Shown piece by piece: positions 5,684-11,712 of a stretch of DNA of 11,712 nt; the stretch's first letter is position 1; every line of letters begins with the position of its first letter. This DNA is from an uncultured Campylobacter sp. (lineage in GTDB: Bacteria > Campylobacterota > Campylobacteria > Campylobacterales > Campylobacteraceae), in the NCBI GenBank assembly GCA_938036585.1, contig CALHQN010000237.1, positions 1 through 11,712 of the forward strand, written 5' to 3'. The translations under genes were made by a program, and so were the position numbers. Below the pieces are notes generated by a model. That model did not search any database and was not told the origin of the DNA. It saw only the letters and a list, made by a program, of their open reading frames with translations.

Positions 5684-7279
5684 ATGAACGGAATTTTGCT
5701 GCTATGCGACGAGCCTACCGCCTACGAATCCGAGCTAAAAAAACTAGACGAAATTTTATCCATGAGCTTTCACAACGTTTTGCAACTTTGCATTGCGGGA
5801 GAAAATGCTCTTTTTGGCAGAAGCGAGCTTGAAAGAGCGCTAGCGGACGGGCAGGATGAGCGCGTGCGAAAGGCGGCGATAGAGCGCTTTGCGCAGATCC
5901 TAAAGCAGTGTAATTTCGTGCTGGTTCGCGGCGCGGCGGGAGCAGATATGCGCGAGCTAAATTTACAAATCGCCAAGGATCTAAATATCCCCGTTTGCGG
6001 ATTTTATCCTAACGAAATCGCCGCGCGCATCGGCGAGCGAACAATCGCTGCAGCAAAAGCGGTAAATTTCGCCAGCGTATATGAAGGTAAAATTTTATTT
6101 GCTGCGGATAAATTAAGCTCTAGCGGCGTAAATTCTAAAAAATCGGGGCTTTGCGGCAAAAATTCCGCCCGCGAAAGCGGCGCGAAATCTCACGACGAAG
6201 ATTCAGAGTCTTGCGGCGCAATAGAGCTCGATAAAGTCCTTGCAGATAAAAGCTACTTCACGGACGCCGCAAATTCGACGCGCTGCGAAATTTTAACCCC
6301 TTTGAAATTTGAAAGCGAACTATACGCCAAAGCTCACGCGAACATTAAAACCGTCGTGCTGCCCGAAAGCGACGACGAGAGAATTTTGCGCGCGGCTGCG
6401 ATCATAAAGCAAAGCGGAGCGGCAAATTTGATCATTTTAGGGCGCGAGGACGAAGTGCAAAAAAGTGCAAGCAAGCTAGGCCTCGATCTAGCGGGCGTTA
6501 AAATTTTAGATCCGCAGACTGATGCGAGCTTGGAAAAATTTGCGCGCGATCTTTATGAGCTTCGCAAGGCGAAGGGTATGAGCGAGGCTCAGGCGCGCGA
6601 TCTCGTTCGCGATCGCACCTACTTCGGTACGATGCTCGTGTATGAAGGGCTAGCCGATGCGATGGTAAGCGGCGCGAGTACGACTACTGCGGAGACGATC
6701 CGCCCCGCACTTCAGATCATCAAGACAAAGCCCGGTATCGCGAGCGTTAGCGGCGCATTTATAATGTGCCTAGATACGCAGGCTCTGCTTTTTGCCGACT
6801 GCGCAGTGGCGCCGAGCCCGAGCGCGGAGTATCTGGCGGGTATCGCGATCTCAAGCGCCGCGACCGCAAAGGCGTTCGGGCTTGAGCCGCGCGTAGCGAT
6901 GCTAAGCTACTCAAGCGGCGATAGTGGCAGCGGCGATAGCGTGGAATTTATCAAAACGGCGACACAAAAAGCGCACGAAAAGGCGCCAGAGCTCTTGATA
7001 GACGGGCCGCTACAATTCGACGCCGCGGTCGATGCCGCGATTGCTAAGAAAAAAATGCCGGGCTCCGCGGTCGCAGGACGCGCGAACGTATTTATCTTTC
7101 CCGATCTTAACTGCGGAAATATCTGCTACAAGGCCGTCCAGCGCACCGCAGGCGCTATCGCGATCGGGCCGATTTTGCAGGGCTTAAAAAAGCCGATAAA
7201 CGATCTAAGCCGCGGCTGCGAGGTTGCAGACGTCGTAAACACCATCCTAATAAGCGCAATTCAAGCAGGAGATAATTAA
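5684..7279 (+). CDS. pta: Phosphate acetyltransferase, with reduced N-terminal domain
   Basis: Pta interconverts acetyl-CoA plus phosphate with acetyl phosphate plus CoA in the cytoplasm. The catalytic domain is residues about 205-528, complete: LPES (226-229), MVSGASTTTAETIRP (327-341), SYSSGDSG (408-415), DGPLQFDAAV (440-449), FPDLNCGNICYKAVQ (472-486) and GPILQGLKKPINDLSRG (495-511). The first 145 or so residues are a reduced form of the BioD-like domain of long Pta proteins. The stretch FVLVRGAAGADMRELNLQIA (78-97) matches the region after the Walker site, but no P-loop is visible. Residues 145-185 are a hydrophilic, Ser/Lys/Asp-rich linker with two cysteines. At 531 residues it lies between the short form (about 330) and the 714-residue E. 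coli form. AAGGA seven bases upstream fixes the start. Its TAA abuts the ackA ATG with no spacer. Confidence 0.95.
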   Translation: MNGILLLCDEPTAYESELKKLDEILSMSFHNVLQLCIAGENALFGRSELERALADGQDERVRKAAIERFAQILKQCNFVLVRGAAGADMRELNLQIAKDLNIPVCGFYPNEIAARIGERTIAAAKAVNFASVYEGKILFAADKLSSSGVNSKKSGLCGKNSARESGAKSHDEDSESCGAIELDKVLADKSYFTDAANSTRCEILTPLKFESELYAKAHANIKTVVLPESDDERILRAAAIIKQSGAANLIILGREDEVQKSASKLGLDLAGVKILDPQTDASLEKFARDLYELRKAKGMSEAQARDLVRDRTYFGTMLVYEGLADAMVSGASTTTAETIRPALQIIKTKPGIASVSGAFIMCLDTQALLFADCAVAPSPSAEYLAGIAISSAATAKAFGLEPRVAMLSYSSGDSGSGDSVEFIKTATQKAHEKAPELLIDGPLQFDAAVDAAIAKKKMPGSAVAGRANVFIFPDLNCGNICYKAVQRTAGAIAIGPILQGLKKPINDLSRGCEVADVVNTILISAIQAGDN

Positions 7280-8485
7280 ATGGATATCCTAGTCATAAAT
7301 TCCGGCTCGAGCTCGGTTAAATTTAAATTCTACGATATAAAAAACCACGCCTGCATCGCAAGCGGACTCATTGAAGAGATCGGCTCGACGCATGCAAACG
7401 GCCGTCTTAACTGCGTTAACGGGCAGTTCGCCGAAGTAAAAGGCGAGAATATCCCCGATCACGAGACCGCAATTGCGATGGCGATCGATCTTTTAAAGCA
7501 AAACGGTGCGATAAAAGACCTCTCCGAGGTGGGCGGTATCGGACACCGCATCGTTCAAGGTGCCGATTATTTCGACGCTCCTGCTCTCGTAGATGAGGAC
7601 GTAATGGCTAAAATCGCCGAGCTTGCGCCGCTTGCGCCACTACACAATCCCGCAAATTTAGCGGGCATCAAATCCTGCCTCAAAATAGCCCCTAAAATTC
7701 CAAACGTAGCGGTTTTCGATACGATATTTCATCAAAGCATCCCACCGTATGCGTATATGTACGCGCTGCCGTATGAATTCTACGAAAAATACAAGGTTCG
7801 TCGCTACGGCGCGCACGGCACGTCGCACGGCTTCGTCTCGCAAGAGGGGGCAAAATTTTTAGGCATAGAGTATGATAAATTTAACGCTATCACGCTGCAC
7901 CTAGGCAACGGCTCGAGCGTGAGCGCCATAGAAAACGGCAAGTGCATCGACACCTCAATGGGGCTAACGCCGCTTGAGGGGATCATAATGGGCACCAGAT
8001 GCGGCTCGATCGATCCCGCTATCATCCCATATATCGAGCGCGTCGCGGGCTACAACGCGCAGGATATGGACGCCATAATGAACAAAAAAAGCGGACTTCT
8101 GGGCATCTGCGGCGCAAGCGATCTGCGAAAGGTCTATGAAAAGATGGAGGGCGGAGAGCCGCGCGCAAAGCTCGCGTTTGAGATGCTGGTTTACAGCGTC
8201 GTTAAGATGATAGGGGCGTATTACGCCGTGCTCGGGCGCGTGGACGCGGTGATCTTTGCGGGCGGCATCGGCGAGAATGCGCCGCATTTTAGGGAAAATG
8301 TCTGCGAGAGGCTCGCTCATATCGGCATCGCAATAGAGCCAAAGAAAAATTACAACAATACCGGCTCGATCAGAAATTTAAGCGCGGCGGGCAGTAAGAT
8401 CCAAACGCTCGTAATACCGACCAACGAGGAGCTTGCGATCGCCGAAGCTACGGTAGATACGATCAATAAAAACTCTAAATTTTAA
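7280..8485 (+). CDS. ackA: Acetate kinase
   Basis: AckA transfers the phosphate of acetyl phosphate to ADP, giving acetate and ATP, and can run in reverse to activate acetate. With Pta it sets the acetyl phosphate pool. The 401 residues are full length with the ASKHA-fold signatures in order: N7 in NSGSSSVKF, R90 in GHRIVQG, H122, D147 in VFDTIFHQ, H179 in GAHGTSHG, the phosphate loop HLGNGSSVS (207-215), R240 in MGTRCGSIDP, the adenosine loop FAGGIGENAPHFRE (326-339) and E383 in PTNEEL. These correspond, with a one-residue shift, to the active-site residues known from Methanosarcina acetate kinase. The start codon directly follows the pta stop (TAAATG). AGGAG of its ribosome binding site lies inside the end of pta, so translation is coupled. 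Confidence 0.97.
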   Translation: MDILVINSGSSSVKFKFYDIKNHACIASGLIEEIGSTHANGRLNCVNGQFAEVKGENIPDHETAIAMAIDLLKQNGAIKDLSEVGGIGHRIVQGADYFDAPALVDEDVMAKIAELAPLAPLHNPANLAGIKSCLKIAPKIPNVAVFDTIFHQSIPPYAYMYALPYEFYEKYKVRRYGAHGTSHGFVSQEGAKFLGIEYDKFNAITLHLGNGSSVSAIENGKCIDTSMGLTPLEGIIMGTRCGSIDPAIIPYIERVAGYNAQDMDAIMNKKSGLLGICGASDLRKVYEKMEGGEPRAKLAFEMLVYSVVKMIGAYYAVLGRVDAVIFAGGIGENAPHFRENVCERLAHIGIAIEPKKNYNNTGSIRNLSAAGSKIQTLVIPTNEELAIAEATVDTINKNSKF

Positions 8486-8526
8486 AATTTAGGCAAAGAG
8501 TAAATTTAAAAAGAAACGGCGCCAAT

Positions 8527-9138
8527 ATGGATATAAAAGCGGAGATGGAGGGCATACAGCCGTATCCAAATACGAAATTTATTAAATTTTTTGGGCGACT
8601 TTACGCGGCGGTTTTTGCGCTGTTTGCGATCACGGCGCTTAGCGTATTCGTGCTGCCCGAAAATATTTTAGACGCAAGCGCGGCATGTGCGGACTTCGTT
8701 AAATTTATGAAGCAGTTTTTTCCAAACATCGCCGCGATCGGCAAAATAAGCCCGCACACGCAGCTTGCGGAATTTTACGTCGCGGTATTGTGGGTACCTA
8801 TTTTAACGGCTTTCGTGCTAAGCTGCGTGTATTGTCCGATCGCCACATTCTTATACAAAAAAGAGCTTCCCGCCGTCAAGACGCAGCTATTTGTGATATT
8901 GCTCGCTATACCTTTCGCTTACTGGGCATTAAACAATTATTTCTACGCCGATTTTGCCGTAAACGGCATCCCACACAGAGTAGGTAGCGGTCGGACATTC
9001 CCGAAATTTGAAAGCAGAGAGAGCCTATTTGGCTGGATATCGTTTTTCACAGCCACCTCGATGTTTATGAGTATGCTTGTCGTGATTTCGATTAGCGATA
9101 TAGTCCACTGGATATATCTATCGAGAAATAAAAGCTAA
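8527..9138 (+). CDS. Four-helix inner membrane protein of unknown function
   Basis: I do not recognise this 203-residue protein. It has a hydrophilic N-terminus (1-23) and then four predicted membrane helices at about 25-43, 83-108, 119-138 and 168-197. The segment between helices 1 and 2 (44-82) and the aromatic and basic loop between helices 3 and 4 (139-167, with GIPHRVGSGRTF) would lie on the same side of the membrane, probably the periplasm. Two cysteines (C100, C103) sit as CVYC at the end of helix 2, a CxxC-like pair. It starts 41 bases after ackA on the same strand and may be co-transcribed, but no good ribosome binding site precedes the ATG at 8527. No further gene follows on this strand. 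An acetate or monocarboxylate export role would fit the context, but nothing in the sequence shows it. Confidence 0.7.
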   Translation: MDIKAEMEGIQPYPNTKFIKFFGRLYAAVFALFAITALSVFVLPENILDASAACADFVKFMKQFFPNIAAIGKISPHTQLAEFYVAVLWVPILTAFVLSCVYCPIATFLYKKELPAVKTQLFVILLAIPFAYWALNNYFYADFAVNGIPHRVGSGRTFPKFESRESLFGWISFFTATSMFMSMLVVISISDIVHWIYLSRNKS

Positions 9139-9343
9139 AATTTTATAAAATCGCGGACGAATAACATTCCGCACCCATAACTTTTAGGGTCATTTTACGA
9201 GCGCAAAGCGAGCGGGCGATTAAATTTTAAACGCTCCGGCAATTAGACCCTTTTTGCGCGGAATTTAAGCGACCAAACGACGATTAAATTTAAACCGCAA
9301 GCGACCGCTTCTAAATTTTAAAATTTCACTAAATTTTGAAATT
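9139..9343. other. Convergent intergenic region with inverted repeats
   Basis: This gap lies between two genes that converge. AGGGTC (9186-9191) can pair with GACCCT (9246-9251), and GCGCAAA (9201-9207) with TTTGCGC (9253-9259); the two pairs are interleaved. An AT-only hairpin, AAAATTTC (9320-9327) with GAAATTTT (9338-9345), overlaps the histidine kinase stop codon and could act as a weak terminator for it. No gene is seen. Confidence 0.35.
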
Positions 9344-10516
9344 TTATTCGCGCCATGTAAGGCGGAAGGTCGTTATCTCGCCCGGCACGCTATCGTAGGA
9401 GATAGAAAAGGAGTATTTTTTGCAGACCTCGCTTACGATGCTAAGCCCGATGCCAAATCCGCCCTCGCTTGAGTTAAAGCGCGCAAAGCGCCTGAAAATT
9501 TCGCCGCCCTTTTTACTATCGATCCCCTCACCGCTGTTTGAGATCGCCAGCTCGCCGCGCCTTAGCCGTACATCCACGTAGCCGCCTGCGTTTGCGTATT
9601 TTACGGCGTTGCTTAGCAGATTGTCGATCAGGCGCGAAATTTCATAGACGTTCGCGCTCATGCTCGCATCCGAAAGATCGGTTTTAAGGGTAAGTCTGCG
9701 TTTTTGGATAAACGGCGCGAAGTATTCGCAGCGCGAAGCGACGAGGCTTTTTAGATCGATCGAGCTAATCTCGCCCTCCTTTTTCATACCGAAGGTCAAA
9801 AACACCAGATCCTCATAGATGCGCGAAAGCGTCTTGGCGGCAAGATCGATATTAGCGATGCGTTTGGCGTTGTATTCCCCAAGCTCAGCGTGCCGCATCG
9901 TCTCGACGCTCATAGAGATGATGCTAAGCGGAGTGTTGATCTCGTGGGTGCTATCCTTGATAAAGCGATTTAGCGTGTCGATCTTATCGTAAAGCGGCTT
10001 GGTGCCTAGCCGCACCAGATAAAACGCCACGGCTAAAATCATGCCCAAAAGCGCTACCATCATCGCTACGGTTTTGATACGAAGCGTTAAAATTTCGCCC
10101 TGCACGCTACTTCCGAGCAGGATGATTTTAGCCTTGGAAAAAGCGTTTCGCTCCTCCATATTTTGCAGATTCTCATAAATTCCTAGCTTGCCGTTTAGGA
10201 CAAACTCCTCCTTCAACTTCGCCTTATCAAGAGCGCCGAGCTCGCCGCTGCAGCCGTAAATTTCATCCGAGTCCGGCTTAAAGATACACGTGCTCACGCC
10301 CTTTTCACGCTCGAAGTCCGCCAGCGAGCCAAGCCCGTCCATGCTTGCTTTCATATAGATCATCATCTTAATCTCTTTTAGCTCTTTAACGCGTTGCGAA
10401 AGCAGCGCGGATTCGTTCATCTCATAATTTATCTTGAAAAAATATCCCAAAAACAGCGCGCTTGAAATGAGATACAAAGATAGAATTTTAAGCGTTAAAG
10501 CAGTCTTTTCAGACAT
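9344..10516 (-). CDS. Membrane sensor histidine kinase, DccS-like
   Basis: This is the sensor of the two-component system encoded here. The 390 residues have a membrane helix at about 9-27, a periplasmic sensor region of about 120 residues with two cysteines (C77, C89) able to form a disulfide, and a second helix at about 149-168. The dimerisation and phosphoacceptor domain follows with H191 in STHEINTPLS, then the ATPase domain: N box DNLLSNAVKYA (N299, N303), G1 box NSGEG (327-331), F box IFRRFARF (340-347) and G2 box GGFGIGLSIV (352-361). The G1 box has Asn where the usual DxGxG has Asp, a change seen in other kinases of this group. No HAMP or PAS domain is evident. The start overlaps the regulator stop by eight bases (ATGTCTGA), so the pair is translated together. 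DccS is the best guess from the regulator, the promoter motif and genus; the signal is not readable. Confidence 0.92.
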   Translation of the reverse strand: MSEKTALTLKILSLYLISSALFLGYFFKINYEMNESALLSQRVKELKEIKMMIYMKASMDGLGSLADFEREKGVSTCIFKPDSDEIYGCSGELGALDKAKLKEEFVLNGKLGIYENLQNMEERNAFSKAKIILLGSSVQGEILTLRIKTVAMMVALLGMILAVAFYLVRLGTKPLYDKIDTLNRFIKDSTHEINTPLSIISMSVETMRHAELGEYNAKRIANIDLAAKTLSRIYEDLVFLTFGMKKEGEISSIDLKSLVASRCEYFAPFIQKRRLTLKTDLSDASMSANVYEISRLIDNLLSNAVKYANAGGYVDVRLRRGELAISNSGEGIDSKKGGEIFRRFARFNSSEGGFGIGLSIVSEVCKKYSFSISYDSVPGEITTFRLTWRE

Positions 10517-11171
10517 ACAGATACCCTGCGTTGCGGCGGTTTATGATGCGCGATTCGCCTAGGACGCGGCGTAGATTTTTGATGTAAGTTCGCAGCGCCT
10601 CTTCGCTCGGAGTTTCGTCAAAAGCGTAGATCGCGGAGAAAATTTCATCCTTGCTCAAAAGTCTGTTTTTATTTTGTAAAAAAAGCGCCAGCAGCTCGCG
10701 CTCTTTGTTTGAAAGCGCGACGGGCACGCCCGATCTGCGTAGCTCTTTGCTTGCAAAATAAAATTTAAACTCGTCGTCAATAGTTACAAAATCATCGAAA
10801 TTATGGCTGAAATTTCGCTTTATGAGCGAATTAACGCGCAGCAGTAGCTCTTTTAGTTCATACGGTTTTTTGAGATAGTCGTCGCAGCCGCTTTTAAAAC
10901 CAACCTCAAGATCATCAAGCGTATTTAGCGACGTGGCGAATATCGCAGGGGTGCGATCGCCGCTCTTGCGTAGGTCTTTTAAAAGTGAAAATCCGTCGCC
11001 TTTGGGGATTTTTACGTCAAAGATAAAAAGATCGAAATTTTGCTCGTACGCAAGATCCGCGGCGCTTTGAGCGTCGCTGCAAACGCACACGTCAAAGCCC
11101 GCGTCTTTTAGATATTCGCCGATGAGATCGCAAAGCGTCTCATCGTCCTCTACGAGTAAAATTTTACTCAC
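10509..11171 (-). CDS. OmpR-family response regulator, DccR-like
   Basis: This is the transcription factor partner of the adjacent kinase. Residues 1-118 form the receiver domain: acidic pocket E8-D9-D10, phosphoacceptor D52 in FIFDVKIPKGDG, switch residue T80 or S81, and K102 in LKKP. Residues about 125-220 are the winged helix-turn-helix DNA-binding domain of the OmpR type, with SNKERELLALF (154-164), the recognition helix EALRTYIKNLRRVLG (191-205) and the wing ending in NAGYLYV. Length (220) is normal. The start is GTG, and its G is the last base of the upstream gene's TAG (TAGTG); AAAGGGA lies a few bases before. The GTG start and overlap suggest expression by coupling to the Met-rich peptide gene. 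Such regulators bind direct repeats, and one lies at the operon promoter (11463-11480). Confidence 0.93.
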   Translation of the reverse strand: MSKILLVEDDETLCDLIGEYLKDAGFDVCVCSDAQSAADLAYEQNFDLFIFDVKIPKGDGFSLLKDLRKSGDRTPAIFATSLNTLDDLEVGFKSGCDDYLKKPYELKELLLRVNSLIKRNFSHNFDDFVTIDDEFKFYFASKELRRSGVPVALSNKERELLALFLQNKNRLLSKDEIFSAIYAFDETPSEEALRTYIKNLRRVLGESRIINRRNAGYLYV

Positions 11172-11419
11172 TACATCCCTTTTTTCATCTCTTTTTTCAT
11201 TTCGCCTTTCATCTCATCCTTCATCTGCTTGCCCTCTTTCATAGCATCCTTATGCATATCCTTCATCTCGTCTTTCATCTCCTTCATATCGCTTTTCATA
11301 TCGCTCATGGAGCTATTGACGTCTTTTTTCGCCTCCATCATCTCGCCTTTCATATCGGCCGCTACGGCAAAAGTGCCGGCTAATAGCGCGCTAAGCGCAA
11401 ACAAAGTAAGTTTTTTCAT
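11171..11419 (-). CDS. Small exported methionine-rich peptide
   Basis: The 82-residue precursor starts with a clear signal peptide (1-21; MKK, a hydrophobic core, then FAVAA). The mature part of about 61 residues is almost only Met, Lys, Glu and Asp: 15 methionines, no cysteine, no aromatic residue, one histidine (H56). Methionines at 38, 41, 45, 48, 52 and 55 are spaced 3-4-3-4-3, so one face of the predicted helix or coiled coil is a methionine stripe; from 66 to 82 they come every four residues. AAGGAG at 11426-11431 precedes the ATG by six bases. It is the first gene of the operon with the regulator and kinase. The composition recalls MrpX-type periplasmic peptides that absorb hypochlorite, and also Met-rich copper-binding proteins. 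Neither role is proven. It could equally be a structural or signalling ligand of the kinase. Confidence 0.88.
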   Translation of the reverse strand: MKKLTLFALSALLAGTFAVAADMKGEMMEAKKDVNSSMSDMKSDMKEMKDEMKDMHKDAMKEGKQMKDEMKGEMKKEMKKGM

Positions 11420-11447
11420 TACATACTCCTTAAAAAAGATTTGCCGA

Positions 11448-11453
11448 ATTATA
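11448..11453 (-). promoter_or_regulatory. -10 box of the Met-rich peptide/two-component operon
   Basis: The minus strand reads TATAAT, 28 bases before the start codon at 11419, and continues into TCGGCAA. Transcription should begin near 11441, giving a leader of about 22 bases that contains AAGGAG (11426-11431). The -35 position is occupied by the direct repeat at 11463-11480, as expected for an activator-dependent promoter. Confidence 0.65.
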
Positions 11454-11462
11454 CTTTATAAA

Positions 11463-11480
11463 AGTGAAATGGATGTGAAA
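11463..11480 (-). promoter_or_regulatory. Direct-repeat operator, probable DccR-type box
   Basis: The minus strand reads TTTCAC, six bases, TTCACT: two TTCAC half-sites with an 11-base period, one DNA turn apart, as OmpR-family dimers bind. The near half-site ends nine bases before the TATAAT. It fits the pattern WTTCAC-N6-TTCACW that I recall for promoters controlled by C. jejuni DccR. I scanned the window by eye and found no other copy with this spacing. Binding is inferred. Confidence 0.6.
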
Positions 11481-11712
11481 TTCAAAGGCAGGTACCGCTA
11501 AATTTAAACGCAGCGGCGGGGTCTAAATTTGAAAGCATTCCTTGCGGTGAGCCTGCGCCAGACCGAGGTCTGCGCTTTAAATTTGACTTTAAATTTAGCC
11601 TTAATTTAACTCGACGGCATAAGCGCTCTAATAATACAGCGGCGGCACTTTAAACTGCTCGTTTCTTTAAATTTAGCCGCAAGCGGGATCCGCGCCGCTT
11701 GAAACCCGTTTA
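11481..11712. other. Non-coding right edge with short repeats and a hairpin
   Basis: No gene with a ribosome binding site is visible. The 14-base word CTTTAAATTTAGCC occurs at 11587-11600 and 11665-11678, sharing AAATTTAGCC with the repeats at 4551-4568 and 4773-4790. AGACC-GA-GGTCT at 11560-11571 is a near palindrome whose flanks can extend the stem (GCGC on both sides with one bulged base). The flanking gene to the right lies outside the window, so its leader or terminator may be here. Confidence 0.4.

Noticed and set aside
11229..11501. Plus-strand open frame of 90 codons opposite the Met-rich peptide
   Set aside because: Ser/Ile/Phe repeats are the antisense of the Met/Lys codons, and it runs through the promoter; the minus-strand frame has a signal peptide and good initiation signals.

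Overview
The window looks like chromosomal DNA from a Campylobacter of the moderate-GC oral group (C. gracilis, C. rectus, C. showae or C. curvus-like). The evidence is: intergenic DNA and many synonymous positions saturated with AAATTTTA-type words; -10 boxes close to TATAAT with no clear -35; the gene order ilvB-ilvH-lpxD, which I recall from C. jejuni; a long-form pta followed directly by ackA; and a two-component system that looks like Campylobacter DccRS. Species is inferred, not proven.

Layout. 1-404 has no convincing intact gene, only a possible C-terminal gene remnant. 405-872 (minus) is a small orphan protein of immunity-like appearance. 873-1246 is non-coding and rich in inverted repeats. 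1247-4399 (minus) is an operon read ilvB, ilvH, lpxD: the two subunits of acetolactate synthase for branched-chain amino acids, then an acyltransferase of lipid A synthesis. 4400-4857 is a non-coding stretch with diverged AT-rich repeats and a strong hairpin that probably ends the next gene. 4858-5571 (minus) is an exported helix-hairpin-helix protein with four long polyproline tracts. It is divergent from pta-ackA (5684-8485, plus), the acetyl-CoA/acetyl-phosphate/acetate overflow pathway, which is followed by a four-helix membrane protein of unknown role (8527-9138).

9344-11419 (minus) is a tight three-gene unit: a small exported methionine-, lysine- and glutamate-rich peptide, an OmpR-type response regulator and a membrane histidine kinase. 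Its promoter has TATAAT at 11448-11453. Just upstream, over the -35 region, is a direct repeat TTTCAC-N6-TTCACT, which fits the motif I recall for C. jejuni DccR-controlled promoters. The system is therefore probably autoregulated and DccRS-like.

The most interesting point is the Met-rich peptide as first gene of the regulator operon. It suggests an envelope-stress circuit with a periplasmic methionine sink or metal-binding helix, analogous to but not homologous by proof with the MrpX system against hypochlorite. The polyproline exported protein is the second candidate. No mobile element, CRISPR array, tRNA or rRNA was seen.
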